32,335 nucleotides of DNA, taken from an uncultured Lachnospiraceae bacterium (GTDB taxonomy: Bacteria > Bacillota > Clostridia > Lachnospirales > Lachnospiraceae). The position numbers and the translations under genes are program-made. Of the stretch, positions 23,636 through 31,461 are shown piece by piece (the first letter of the stretch is position 1; every line of letters starts with the position of its first letter). The DNA lies in NCBI GenBank assembly GCA_947644545.1, contig CANRZW010000040.1, forward strand, positions 1 to 32,335. The letters run 5' to 3'. The notes below the pieces were generated by a model. It ran no database searches. It was not told where the DNA came from and saw nothing but the letters and a program-made list of their open reading frames with translations.

Positions 23636-25348
23636 ATGAGTGAGAAGAATATGACAGCACAGTCGAACGAGAAAGAAGAGAAGGAAGTGGTATCCAGGAA
23701 CTTTATTGAGCAGATCATTGACAAGGATCTGGCCGAAGGCACCTGTGATACTGTCAATACAAGATTTCCGCCTGAGCCGAACGGATATCTGCATATCGGA
23801 CATGCGAAGAGCATACTGTTGAATGCCGGGCTGGCGCAGCAGTATGGCGGCAAATTTAACCTGCGTTTTGATGATACCAATCCGACGAAGGAGAAGAGTG
23901 AGTTCGTAGAATCGATTAAAGAGGATGTGAGATGGCTCGGAGCGGATTTCGAGGACAGACTTTTCTTCGCGTCCAATTATTTTGAAGAGATGTATGAGGG
24001 AGCGCTTAAGCTGATCAGGAAAGGCAAGGCGTATGTGTCAGACCTGACTGCCGAGCAGATGCGGGAATACCGCGGTACCCTGACGGAGCCGGGGAAGAAC
24101 GACCCGAACAGGGAGCGGAGCATAGAGGAGAACCTGCGGCTGTTTGAGGAGATGAAGGCCGGCAGGTATGCCGACGGTGAGAAGACGCTTCGCGCCAAGA
24201 TTGATATGGCATCCCCGAACATCAATATGCGGGATCCGATTCTGTATCGGGTAGCGCATTTGTCCCACCAGAATACGGGGGATACATGGTGCATCTATCC
24301 GATGTATGATTACGCGCATCCGATTGAGGACGCGATCGAGGGAATTACGCACTCCATCTGTACGTTGGAGTTTGAGGATCACAGGCCGCTTTATAACTGG
24401 GTGGTGGAAGAGCTGGAATATCCGCATCCGCCCAAGCAGATCGAATTTGCGAAAATGTACTTGACCAATGTGGTCACCGGTAAACGATATATTAAGAAAC
24501 TGGTGGAGGACGGCATTGTGGACGGTTGGGATGATCCCAGGCTTGTATCCATCGCGGCGCTCAGAAGAAGGGGATTTACACCGGAATCGATTAAGCTGTT
24601 TGTGGATCTGTGCGGTGTATCCAAGGCCAATTCCTCGGCGGAATATTCCATGCTGGAGTACTGTATCAGAGAAGATCTGAAGATGAAACGTCCGCGTGTG
24701 ATGGCCGCGCTCGATCCCGTGAAGCTGGTGATTGACAACTATCCGGAGGGACAGACGGAGGTTCTGGAGATCGTCAATAATCCTGAGAATGAAGCGCTTG
24801 GCAAGAGGGAAGTTCCCTTTTCCGGGGTGTTATATATTGACAGAGACGACTTTATGGAAGAGCCGCCGAAGAAATATTTCAGACTGTTTCCGGGCAATGA
24901 AGTGCGTTTGATGGGTGCATACTTTGTAAAGTGTGTGAGTTATGAGAAAGACGATGACGGTAAGGTGACAGTTGTCCACTGTACTTACGATCCCGCTTCT
25001 AAGGGCGGCAACAGCCCCGACGGCCGTAAGGTGAAAGGAACGATCCACTGGGTATCCGCCGCGGAGGCGGTACGGGCTGAGGTGAGGCTGTATGAGAATA
25101 TCATCGATGAGGAAAAGGGTGTCTATAATGAAGATGGCAGCCTGAATCTGAATCCTGCTTCCCTGACGGTCCTGCAGGAGTGTTATATTGAACCTTCTGT
25201 CAGGGATGCCAAGGCTTACGAGAGTTTTCAGTTTGTCAGACAGGGATTTTTCTGTGTCGATTGTAAGGACAGCAGACCGGATGCGCTTGTATTTAACAGG
25301 ATCGTTTCTCTGAAAAGTTCGTATGTGCTTCCGAAGAACAATGCCTGA
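23636..25348 (+). CDS. glnS: Glutaminyl-tRNA synthetase
   Basis: The 570-residue class I synthetase joins glutamine to tRNA-Gln. It has [14 protein letters not shown] with HIGH at 53-56 and [10 protein letters not shown]. The [26 protein letters not shown] segment is diagnostic of GlnRS rather than GluRS. DDPRL, the GFTPESI loop and a C-terminal anticodon-binding β-barrel region follow. The second catalytic signature, normally MSK in VMSKRKL, reads VVTGKRYI at 279-286 here, so Met-Ser is replaced by Thr-Gly. Length is normal. Many Firmicutes instead make Gln-tRNA by GatCAB. GlnRS in Clostridia is usual in this group. The start follows CAGGGAG at a normal distance. Confidence 0.95.
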   Translation: MSEKNMTAQSNEKEEKEVVSRNFIEQIIDKDLAEGTCDTVNTRFPPEPNGYLHIGHAKSILLNAGLAQQYGGKFNLRFDDTNPTKEKSEFVESIKEDVRWLGADFEDRLFFASNYFEEMYEGALKLIRKGKAYVSDLTAEQMREYRGTLTEPGKNDPNRERSIEENLRLFEEMKAGRYADGEKTLRAKIDMASPNINMRDPILYRVAHLSHQNTGDTWCIYPMYDYAHPIEDAIEGITHSICTLEFEDHRPLYNWVVEELEYPHPPKQIEFAKMYLTNVVTGKRYIKKLVEDGIVDGWDDPRLVSIAALRRRGFTPESIKLFVDLCGVSKANSSAEYSMLEYCIREDLKMKRPRVMAALDPVKLVIDNYPEGQTEVLEIVNNPENEALGKREVPFSGVLYIDRDDFMEEPPKKYFRLFPGNEVRLMGAYFVKCVSYEKDDDGKVTVVHCTYDPASKGGNSPDGRKVKGTIHWVSAAEAVRAEVRLYENIIDEEKGVYNEDGSLNLNPASLTVLQECYIEPSVRDAKAYESFQFVRQGFFCVDCKDSRPDALVFNRIVSLKSSYVLPKNNA

Positions 25349-25417
25349 GCCGACCGTTAAAAAGTGGGGAATTTTGATCGGATTGGTTGGAAATAGAGAT
25401 AGTAGATAACGTTACCG

Positions 25418-25453
25418 TTCCCGGATCGGGAAGGTGCCCCGCCGGTGGACGGG
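25418..25453 (+). other. Two adjacent hairpins before the DUF2225 gene
   Basis: TTCCCG and CGGGAA (25418-25432) form a 6-bp stem with a 3-base loop. CCCG (25438-25441) and CGGG (25450-25453) form a weaker one. They lie in the 140-bp gap between glnS and the DUF2225 gene. They could be a leader structure or the end of the glnS transcript, although no T tract follows. I do not recognise a known riboswitch. Confidence 0.4.
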
Positions 25454-25488
25454 ACGTAGATAATAATTCATGATCAGGAGGATATACT

Positions 25489-26346
25489 ATGGGAATATTG
25501 TCAGGATTAGCGCGTTTTGGTTTGGGCAAGCTGGAGGAGATGGAATTATACGATGAGCCGAAGAAGCCGGAGATCTCTGAAGTGGGGAAACCGAAGGTAC
25601 AAACCCTGCAGGAACAGGATTTTCTCTTTGATAAGTCCTGCACCTGTCCGATCTGTGATAAGGACTTTAAGACCAGAACGGTCAAGGTGGGTAAGGCGAA
25701 GCTGGCGGGCAGTGATCTGGATCTGCGTCCCCGCTATGATCAGATCGACATGTTAAAGTATGATGTAATTATGTGTCCTTTCTGCGGTTATGCGGCGTTG
25801 AGCAGATTCTTCAAGTTTATTACCGCCCCGCAGGCCAAGAATATTAAGAAGACGATTTCCGAGACTTTCCAGCCGCAGAAGGAGATGAAGGAAGTCTATA
25901 CATACGACGAGGCATTGGAACGTTATAAGCTGACGTTGGCCAACGCGATCGTGAAACAGACGAAATCGAGCGAGAAGGCTTATATCTGCCTGAAAACGGC
26001 ATGGCTTCTGCGTGGTAAGGCGGAACATCTCGACAAGAATCTGCCCGATTATGAGGCACAGAAGAAGCAGTGTGAGGAAGAAGAGAACGAATTCCTGCAC
26101 AATGCGCTGGATGGCTTTATTGCGGCAAGACAGTCGGAGAGCTTTCCCATGTGTGGGATGGATGAGCCGACAGTTGATTATCTGATTGCGGTTACTGCCA
26201 TGCGGTTTGAGCAGTATGATGTGTCCAGCCGGTTGATTGCCGGTATTATACAGTCTGCGGCAAATCCCCGTATGAAGGATAAGGCGAGAGAGCTCAAAGA
26301 GATGGTGATGGCGAAAGTGAAAGAGAAGAATGCCGCACAGAAGTAA
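25489..26346 (+). CDS. DUF2225 family protein with two CxxC pairs
   Basis: The 285-residue product has Cys53-P-I-Cys56 and Cys96-P-F-Cys99, which likely bind one zinc. A mostly helical C-terminal region (about 130-280) with EEENEFLHNALDGF resembles TPR-type repeats. This is the pattern of DUF2225, a family of unknown function common in Firmicutes. AGGAGGA precedes the ATG. The stop codon at 26344 falls in a partial copy of the 78-bp repeat that separates this gene from the MocR regulator. The function is unknown. Metal-binding scaffold or regulator roles are only guesses. Confidence 0.8.
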   Translation: MGILSGLARFGLGKLEEMELYDEPKKPEISEVGKPKVQTLQEQDFLFDKSCTCPICDKDFKTRTVKVGKAKLAGSDLDLRPRYDQIDMLKYDVIMCPFCGYAALSRFFKFITAPQAKNIKKTISETFQPQKEMKEVYTYDEALERYKLTLANAIVKQTKSSEKAYICLKTAWLLRGKAEHLDKNLPDYEAQKKQCEEEENEFLHNALDGFIAARQSESFPMCGMDEPTVDYLIAVTAMRFEQYDVSSRLIAGIIQSAANPRMKDKARELKEMVMAKVKEKNAAQK

Positions 26347-26361
26347 GCGGCAGAGGTTACT

Positions 26362-26409
26362 ATGAAAGTCTTCGACTTTCACAGCATGGATGGCCATGCG
26401 GCCCGCTAA
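26362..26409 (+). CDS. Mini-ORF 1 in the 78-bp repeat (15 aa)
   Basis: ATG with AGAGG 6 bases upstream reads MKVFDFHSMDGHAAR and stops at TAA. The hairpin described for the repeat covers most of the start codon. It may be a leader peptide or simply a product of duplicated translation-start DNA. Its frame is that of the MocR gene. Confidence 0.35.
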   Translation: MKVFDFHSMDGHAAR

Positions 26410-26439
26410 GCGGCAGGTTGAGCACGATGGAGGTTTACT

Positions 26440-26499
26440 ATGAAAGTCTTCGACTTTCACAGCATGGATGGCCATGCGGCCCGCTTAGTGGCAGGTTGA
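26440..26499 (+). CDS. Mini-ORF 2 in the 78-bp repeat (19 aa)
   Basis: The second unit has GGAGG 7 bases before its ATG. It gives the same 15 residues, followed by LVAG because the TAA of copy 1 is TTA here, and ends at TGA. It ends 18 bases before the MocR start, so ribosomes leaving it could re-start at MocR. Confidence 0.38.
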   Translation: MKVFDFHSMDGHAARLVAG

Positions 26500-26517
26500 G
26501 CATGATGGAGGTTTACT

Positions 26518-27927
26518 ATGAAAGAATTACCGATCCACATTCAACTGCAGCCGGAAAGCGATAAGACATTATATGAGCAGATCTATGAGTTTATCCGGGA
26601 TGAGATCAGGGCGGGGAATCTGCTTCGCAATGAGAAACTGCCGTCGGCCAGGTTCTTTGCCGAATACCTGCAGGTATCCAGGACTACGGTCGATATGGCC
26701 TATGGGCAGCTCGTATCCGAAGGCTATCTGGAGGCAAGGCCAAGGCAGGGATATTTTGTCAGTGCAGTGGAAGGATTGTGTTTGATCGATGCGTTTTCGC
26801 AGGGGCATGAACATAGCTCCTGTAAGGCGGACATACAGCGGTCGGGAGAAATTGACTTTTCTCCGACTGCTATTGATATGCGTTTCTTTCCCTATGCGAC
26901 CTGGAAGCGGATCACGAAGAATATTCTTGTGGATGCGAACAGTGATATGTTTTCGCTGGGAGAGCCGCAGGGGGACCGGGAGCTGCGAACGACGATATGC
27001 CGGTATCTGCATGGCTCACGCGGGGTTAACTGTGGACCGGAACAGATTATTATAGGGGCAGGTAATGACTACCTGCTTCTTTTGTTGGAAAAGATTCTTG
27101 GACGGCATGTGCATGTGGCGATGGAGGATCCGACTTACAGGAAGGCATATCAGATTTTTCAATCCTGTGCTTATCCGGTTTCCTTTATACCGATGGACGA
27201 GAACGGGATCAGCGTAGAACACCTGAAAAAGACGGATGCGCAGGTGGCTTATGTGATGCCGTCGCATCAGTACCCGACAGGCATATCCATGCCGATCGGC
27301 AGGCGGTTAGAGCTGCTTAAGTGGGCCGCGGAGAAAGAGGGCCGTTACCTGATCGAAGATGATTATGACAGTGAGTTCCGCTATAAGGGCAAACCGCTTC
27401 CTTCCCTGCAGGCATCTGACAGCAATGGGAATGTGGTCTATATCGGGACTTTCTCCAAGTCGATCGCGCCGGCTATCAGGATCAGTTATATGGTGCTGCC
27501 CTACCCGTTGCTGGAACAGTACCGCAGGGAATACAGCTTCTATTCTTCTACCGTGTCCAGGATCGACCAGACGATCCTGAATGAATTTATACAGGACGGT
27601 TATTTTGAACGGTATCTGAACAAGATGCGAAAGCAGTATCGCATCAAGCGGGATCTGCTGCTTGGTGAGCTTCGGGAGTTCAGGAAGGCCTTTGACGTAT
27701 CCGGCGGAAACGCGGGGCTGCATGTGATTCTGACAGATAAAAGAGGGCGGGACGAAGCGGATCTGTCCCGGAAGGCGGAAGAAGCCGGCGTAAAAGTCTA
27801 CCGGATGCGTGATTTCAGGATGGGAGAAGCGGACGGCATGAGAGCGATGTTAATCCTGGGCTATGCGGCGCTGACACCAGAGGAGATCAGCAAAGGCCTG
27901 GCTTTGCTGAAAGGTGTCTGGCTGTAG
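26518..27927 (+). CDS. MocR/PdxR-type regulator (GntR HTH plus aminotransferase domain)
   Basis: The 469-residue product has an N-terminal GntR winged helix (about 8-80: LYEQIYEFIRDEIRAG, LPSARFFAEYLQVSRTTVDMAYGQL, EGYLEARPRQGYFV). The rest is an aminotransferase class I-like domain. PLP residues are intact: DDYDSEF and Lys314 in GTFSKSIAPAIR. MocR proteins use PLP or an amino compound as effector and control vitamin B6, GABA or other amine genes. No such target is nearby. The ATG and its GGAGG belong to the 78-bp repeat unit. It ends 4 bp from the convergent TetR gene, with no terminator between them. Confidence 0.92.
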   Translation: MKELPIHIQLQPESDKTLYEQIYEFIRDEIRAGNLLRNEKLPSARFFAEYLQVSRTTVDMAYGQLVSEGYLEARPRQGYFVSAVEGLCLIDAFSQGHEHSSCKADIQRSGEIDFSPTAIDMRFFPYATWKRITKNILVDANSDMFSLGEPQGDRELRTTICRYLHGSRGVNCGPEQIIIGAGNDYLLLLLEKILGRHVHVAMEDPTYRKAYQIFQSCAYPVSFIPMDENGISVEHLKKTDAQVAYVMPSHQYPTGISMPIGRRLELLKWAAEKEGRYLIEDDYDSEFRYKGKPLPSLQASDSNGNVVYIGTFSKSIAPAIRISYMVLPYPLLEQYRREYSFYSSTVSRIDQTILNEFIQDGYFERYLNKMRKQYRIKRDLLLGELREFRKAFDVSGGNAGLHVILTDKRGRDEADLSRKAEEAGVKVYRMRDFRMGEADGMRAMLILGYAALTPEEISKGLALLKGVWL

Positions 27928-27931
27928 TGTA

Positions 27932-28537
27932 TTACTGCTTGTAGGAGATCTTCTTGAGCATATCCAGATAGGATACGATTTCCATATAGAGCATTTCCGG
28001 CTGGAAAGCCGATTCCCGAAAGCGGGCGTTCATCAGGCCGCTGATCGTATAGTCCAGCATGGTATCCAGCTTCTCAAAGGACACGTCATCCAGAAAGCGG
28101 GAGCGGTTAGCCTGGTTTTTCAGGACTGCGTAGATATCGGAAAGGACATTGCGCTGTCTTTCGGTGGCCATCAGGGCCTCGCCCACATTCTCGGCGGCGC
28201 AGCGTTCCAGAAACTGCTGCATATAGGGGTAGTTTTTGAGTACCTGCATCTTGGCGAATTCCATCTGCTTGCGGATCTCAAAATAATCATCGGCAGAGGA
28301 TAATACGCCTGTAGTCAGTTCCAGTTTCAGGAAACGGGTGCTGTAATCGAAAAGAAAGGTGTATAATCCCAGCTTGCTTCCGAAATAATGGAAGAGGAGC
28401 CCCTTGCTGATCCCTGCTTCCGTTACGATATCGTCTGTGCTCGCATGTTTGTAGCCGTTAGAGGCAAATACTTTCAGGGCGGCGTTGATCATGCGATCCT
28501 GCTTTTCTTTTTTCAGATCAAAAAATTTCTCGTTCAT
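27932..28537 (-). CDS. TetR/AcrR family transcriptional regulator
   Basis: The 201-residue product has a typical TetR N-terminus (about 14-62: RMINAALKVFASNGY, STDDIVTEAGISKGLLFHYFGSKLGLY) with a complete helix-turn-helix. A helical ligand-binding domain with no recognised subfamily mark follows. The C-terminus with MEIVSYLDMLKKI may dimerise. It is convergent with the MocR gene and divergent from the Asp-rich protein gene. A minus-strand promoter (28672-28700) lies upstream. Two GACTTT repeats 13 bp apart (28652-28657 and 28665-28670) lie near the start of transcription, which would suit autoregulation. The target and ligand are unknown. Confidence 0.88.
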   Translation of the reverse strand: MNEKFFDLKKEKQDRMINAALKVFASNGYKHASTDDIVTEAGISKGLLFHYFGSKLGLYTFLFDYSTRFLKLELTTGVLSSADDYFEIRKQMEFAKMQVLKNYPYMQQFLERCAAENVGEALMATERQRNVLSDIYAVLKNQANRSRFLDDVSFEKLDTMLDYTISGLMNARFRESAFQPEMLYMEIVSYLDMLKKISYKQ

Positions 28538-28671
28538 TGCGTATGTACTCCATTGGTCATTGTCTGTTCGGTTATAAAGGAATTGAGAGCGCTTCCTATA
28601 AGAAGAAGGCTGCCGACCGCATAGAAAACAGAATTGTTTCCGGCAAAAATTGACTTTATCGGTCGACTTTT

Positions 28672-28700
28672 AATATAGCATAAAAAGGACGGGGATTCAA
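28672..28700 (-). promoter_or_regulatory. Promoter of the TetR gene
   Basis: On the minus strand TTGAAT (28700-28695) and TATATT (28677-28672) are 17 bp apart, with the start near 28665. The GACTTT direct repeats at 28652 and 28665 overlap the start region. The rest of the 348-bp gap 28538-28885 holds only this promoter and the rightward promoter at 28832. A minus-strand open frame across it is not convincing. Confidence 0.6.
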
Positions 28701-28831
28701 TGTCACCGGAAAAACTAGTTTTATGAAAACTTTCAGATACAAGATGTTGTGTCTGCGGCTCCTGTGTGTCTGTCCGACTTGCAGCTTTTGGCAAATAATT
28801 AGAAAAATTTTATACATATTCCCTTTTCAAT

Positions 28832-28863
28832 TTGATAAAATAGTATTAATATAGTGGTATAAG
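28832..28863 (+). promoter_or_regulatory. Promoter of the Asp-rich protein gene
   Basis: TTGATA (28832-28837) lies upstream of an extended -10, TGGTATAAG (28855-28863). The spacer of 20 bp is long, so the extended -10 probably matters most. The same TGGTATAA form occurs at 1924 and 2064. Confidence 0.45.
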
Positions 28864-28885
28864 AGCAGGTGAAAGGAGAACCCTC

Positions 28886-29293
28886 ATGGCGAAAAAATTT
28901 GGTAAGCTTTTAATGGTGACAGCTGCTATAGGAGCCGTTGCGGCAGGTGTTTACTATTGTTTGCAGAATAAAGAATCTTCTGTAGATGATGACTTTGATG
29001 ACGATGACGATTTTGATGACTTCGATGACGATCTGGAGGACGAAGAAGCGGCGAAGGATGCCGAGCGCAATTATGTGGATCTGGATCTGGAGAAGGCGGA
29101 GGAGTTTAAGGAAGGACTGAACGCAGCTAAGGCCGAGGCTACGGATAAGATTGTAGGGGAAGCCAAAGAAGTGACCGATAAGGTCAAGGATGCCGCCGAT
29201 AAAGTAAAGGAAACGGCAGCCAAGGCTGAGGTGAAAGTGGAAGAGTTCTTCGATGATGACGACGACAGTGACGGTTCCATGGATGCAGTATAA
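28886..29293 (+). CDS. Asp-rich membrane-anchored small protein
   Basis: The 135-residue product begins MAKKFGKLLMVTAAIGAVAAGVYYCL, a single membrane segment with a positive N-terminus. A run of Asp (about 34-52) follows. A long amphipathic helical stretch (about 65-118, repeated AKEVTDKVKDAADKVKE) ends in another Asp run. The layout resembles YtxH-like stress proteins. It is present in its own unit, with an AAAGGAG ribosome binding site and a strong terminator at 29405. Its function is unknown. The Asp clusters could bind divalent metal, which is inference. Base composition is normal for the window. Confidence 0.75.
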   Translation: MAKKFGKLLMVTAAIGAVAAGVYYCLQNKESSVDDDFDDDDDFDDFDDDLEDEEAAKDAERNYVDLDLEKAEEFKEGLNAAKAEATDKIVGEAKEVTDKVKDAADKVKETAAKAEVKVEEFFDDDDDSDGSMDAV

Positions 29294-29404
29294 GATTGGG
29301 ATCGAGATCGTAGATGATATCGGATGACAGAATCTGATAAGACAAAAGCAATGATTACACTGCGGCGGAGCGGAAGTATGGCACGATACGACCCGCCGCA
29401 GGCT

Positions 29405-29433
29405 AAGAATCCTGCAGGCAGGATTCTTTTTTT
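29405..29433 (+). terminator. Terminator of the Asp-rich protein gene
   Basis: AAGAATCC (29405-29412) pairs with GGATTCTT (29421-29428), with a short inner stem, and runs into seven T (29427-29433). It is a typical strong rho-independent terminator. Confidence 0.88.
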
Positions 29434-29462
29434 ATAGGAAATTTCTTCGAACAAGTATGGTA

Positions 29463-30224
29463 CTATTTATTCATTTTGTAGGGCGGGTCTGCAGGGTATC
29501 CGCCTTTTAATTTCTGCATACCGCGTTGGATAGCGTCTTTGGAGTTCTTCCAGTCCGCGTCCTTGTTGCGGTAATCGAATTTCTCTACCAGCCAGGAGAC
29601 ATCTTCCGCGAGACGGGCCATGTTCTGCTCCATCAGCGGAAAGACCATATCGTAGAAGTCTGCTTTCTCCTTATCATGTAAACGGCTGTCCGCACCTTCA
29701 CACAGATCACCGAAATGATGCAGGCAGAACCCTTTGCTGTTCTTTACCTTGTCTCGAAATTCCGGGTCTTTCTTATACATGACAAAAAAGGTGTCCAGAT
29801 AGCGTTCATATGTATCGGCATAACGGTTGCAGATATAGCAGGAGCGTTCCTTATCAGCCACCCAGAGGCCGATGGGATTCTGCCCTTCCGTATGTTTGCG
29901 GAATTTGTCTTTCAGGGAAGTCTTACCGGGGGTAAAGTTCTTAAACTGCTGCTGCAGCTCCTTATTCATCTGCACGTAGTGGGTCTTGAGAATCCAGGCG
30001 TTGCCCAGTGTGTTACCGTAATCAAACATTTTCTTGAAATGTGCCCGGCAGAAGCCGGCATTGTCGGTTTGTTCACGGATGTCACTTTCCATATAGGATG
30101 AACCGGAACCGAGGACGAAATCCAACAGATCCTGTTCCACATTGCGCTCGATGAAGCAGAAGGGACATTCGTCGCCTGCATTCATGGCGTCGTTTAAGGG
30201 GATGGTGTACAGTTTCTCTTTCAT
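29463..30224 (-). CDS. Protein with two CxxC/CxxH modules (DUF6062-like)
   Basis: The 253-residue product carries Cys20-Cys23, then GFCRAHF (Cys59, His62), and repeats this as Cys129-Cys132 and GFCLHHF (Cys167, His170). The spacing between CxxC and CxxH is almost equal in both halves (36 and 35 residues), which suggests an internal duplication, each half binding one metal. I link it to the DUF6062 family, common in Clostridia, from memory, with moderate certainty. AGAAGGT lies before the ATG on the minus strand. The neighbours are not related in function. The role is unknown. Confidence 0.8.
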   Translation of the reverse strand: MKEKLYTIPLNDAMNAGDECPFCFIERNVEQDLLDFVLGSGSSYMESDIREQTDNAGFCRAHFKKMFDYGNTLGNAWILKTHYVQMNKELQQQFKNFTPGKTSLKDKFRKHTEGQNPIGLWVADKERSCYICNRYADTYERYLDTFFVMYKKDPEFRDKVKNSKGFCLHHFGDLCEGADSRLHDKEKADFYDMVFPLMEQNMARLAEDVSWLVEKFDYRNKDADWKNSKDAIQRGMQKLKGGYPADPPYKMNK

Positions 30225-30331
30225 GAAAATACCTTCTTTCGCAGTGCTGTTCGGTTGCGGATCAGGAAGACGTGGCTGTAACCGGCTTACCTTTCTGACC
30301 TAAGAATAGAGTAACATATATTTGAGAGGCG

Positions 30332-30340
30332 TGCTATAAT
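30332..30340 (+). promoter_or_regulatory. Promoter of the HAD phosphatase gene
   Basis: The sequence TGCTATAAT (30332-30340) is an extended -10 with a perfect TATAAT. TAACAT (30312-30317) 17 bp upstream is a weak -35. Confidence 0.55.
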
Positions 30341-30414
30341 AAAGTAGAAAATTTATAAGCGGAGATAAAACAGATCAGGCATTTTGGCTGTTTTGGAAAG
30401 GAAGGCAGGAACGT

Positions 30415-31233
30415 ATGGAGAGACAGATTCCGATGATCAATGAGGACAGGGAACAGATACTGGCGGGAGTAAAATGCTTTGCGCTGGATATGGATGGAAC
30501 GATTTATCTGGGTGAGCAATGGATCGAGGGGGCACAGGAATTTCTGCGTAAGATTGAGGAGACAGGCAGACAGTATGTGTTTGTGACGAATAATTCCTCC
30601 AAGAATGCGGCGGTCTATGTGGAGAAGCTGCACAGGATGGGATTGGACGTAGGGGAGGATAAGATCGTGACCTCCGGGCAGGCGACGATCTATTATCTGC
30701 AGCAGCATTACTCGGGAGCAAAGGTATATCTGTTGGGCAATTCCCTGCTGCAGGAGGAATTCAGGCAGGCGGGTATTCAGTTGGAGGAAGAGCGTCCGGA
30801 CGTGGTGGTGACGGCCTTCGATACCTCTCTGGATTATCGGAAAATGTGCCGGGTATGCGACCATGTGAGGGCGGGGCTTCCCTATCTGGCAACGCATCCC
30901 GATTATAACTGCCCCACGGAGACGGGCTTTATTCCCGATGCGGGGGCGATCCATGCCTTTATTCATGCTTCGGCTTTCCGTTACCCGGATCGGATCATCG
31001 GCAAGCCCAATGAGGATATCATAGCGTATCTGGCTACCAGGGTTCATACAAGAAGAGAAGAGATCGCGATGGTAGGGGACAGGCTCTATACGGATATCGC
31101 GGCAGGCAGGAATAACGGCCTCAAAAGCGTGCTCGTTCTAAGCGGCGAGGCCTCAATGGAGGATGTACTGAAGTCGGACGTACTGCCGCATCTGATCTTT
31201 GATTCCGTGAAAGAATTGGGGGAGTGGCTTTGA
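30415..31233 (+). CDS. HAD-IIA family phosphatase (NagD-like)
   Basis: The 272-residue product is a HAD-superfamily hydrolase with a C2-type cap. The nucleophile motif DMDGT has Asp25 and Asp27, motif II is FVTNNSSKN, motif III is IGKPNED, and motif IV is MVGDRLYTDI. The family removes phosphate from nucleotide monophosphates, sugar phosphates or glycerol phosphate. The specific substrate cannot be read. Length is standard. A GGAAGG ribosome binding site is present. The terminator stem overlaps the stop codon. Confidence 0.92.
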   Translation: MERQIPMINEDREQILAGVKCFALDMDGTIYLGEQWIEGAQEFLRKIEETGRQYVFVTNNSSKNAAVYVEKLHRMGLDVGEDKIVTSGQATIYYLQQHYSGAKVYLLGNSLLQEEFRQAGIQLEEERPDVVVTAFDTSLDYRKMCRVCDHVRAGLPYLATHPDYNCPTETGFIPDAGAIHAFIHASAFRYPDRIIGKPNEDIIAYLATRVHTRREEIAMVGDRLYTDIAAGRNNGLKSVLVLSGEASMEDVLKSDVLPHLIFDSVKELGEWL

Positions 31234-31247
31234 GCCACCCCTCTTTT
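31219..31247 (+). terminator. Terminator overlapping the HAD stop codon
   Basis: GTGGCT (31224-31229) pairs with AGCCAC (31233-31238), extended by G-C pairs across one mismatch, and TTTT follows. The stop codon TGA (31231-31233) lies in the loop. Confidence 0.7.
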
Positions 31248-31309
31248 GTCTAATCTGCACAATTCCATATTCTGCTTTCTGTGCATAACGGCGAAGTTTT
31301 ATTTTCCCT

Positions 31310-31329
31310 CTTGCCAAATGTTTGGCAAG
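31310..31329. promoter_or_regulatory. 20-bp palindromic operator
   Basis: CTTGCCAAATGTTTGGCAAG is a perfect 9-2-9 palindrome. It covers the -35 box TTGCCA and part of the spacer of the lipoprotein-gene promoter. The position suits a repressor. The shape is like those of many sugar regulators, but I cannot name one. Confidence 0.75.
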
Positions 31330-31339
31330 GTTATATACT
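31311..31339 (+). promoter_or_regulatory. Promoter of the substrate-binding protein gene
   Basis: TTGCCA (31311-31316), a 17-bp spacer and TATACT (31334-31339). The palindrome at 31310 overlaps it, and the 12-bp repeats begin about 7 bases after the expected start. Confidence 0.6.
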
Positions 31340-31352
31340 AAGCCCATAGAAC

Positions 31353-31424
31353 GGAAACGTTACCGAGAACGATGCCGATATCGTTACCGACATCGTTACC
31401 GACATCGTTACCAAAAACGTTGCC
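31353..31424 (+). repeat. Six tandem 12-bp repeats in the leader
   Basis: Six units of exactly 12 bp, with a consensus near GACATCGTTACC, run from 31353 to 31424. Units 4 and 5 are identical, unit 3 differs by one base, and units 1, 2 and 6 are more diverged. The array would be within the 5' leader of the substrate-binding protein mRNA, about 38 bases before its ATG. Confidence 0.9.
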
Positions 31425-31461
31425 GTACATAATAAACACTCATGAAAGAGAGGGAAACAAT

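Larger units (their letters stand above)
26357..26512 (+). repeat. Two tandem 78-bp repeats with start codon and hairpins
   Basis: Unit 1 is 26357-26434 and unit 2 is 26435-26512. They differ at three of 78 positions. The first 12 bases of a third copy (TTACTATGAAAG) form the start of the MocR gene at 26513-26524, and a 10-base piece of the unit (TAAGCGGCAG) covers the stop of the DUF2225 gene at 26344-26353. Each unit has a start-overlapping hairpin (TGAAAGTC, loop TTC, GACTTTCA), a second stem (GCATGG, loop ATGG, CCATGC), and a third small stem (CCGC to GCGG, G-U tolerant in copy 2). Confidence 0.92.

Noticed and set aside
25410..25470. Glutamine riboswitch near glnS
   Set aside because: Some short stretches look similar, but the order and conserved core do not fit, and the element lies downstream of glnS.
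28534..28794. Minus-strand frame of 86 codons upstream of the TetR gene
   Set aside because: It spans the TetR promoter and start region, has no good ribosome binding site and no familiar sequence.
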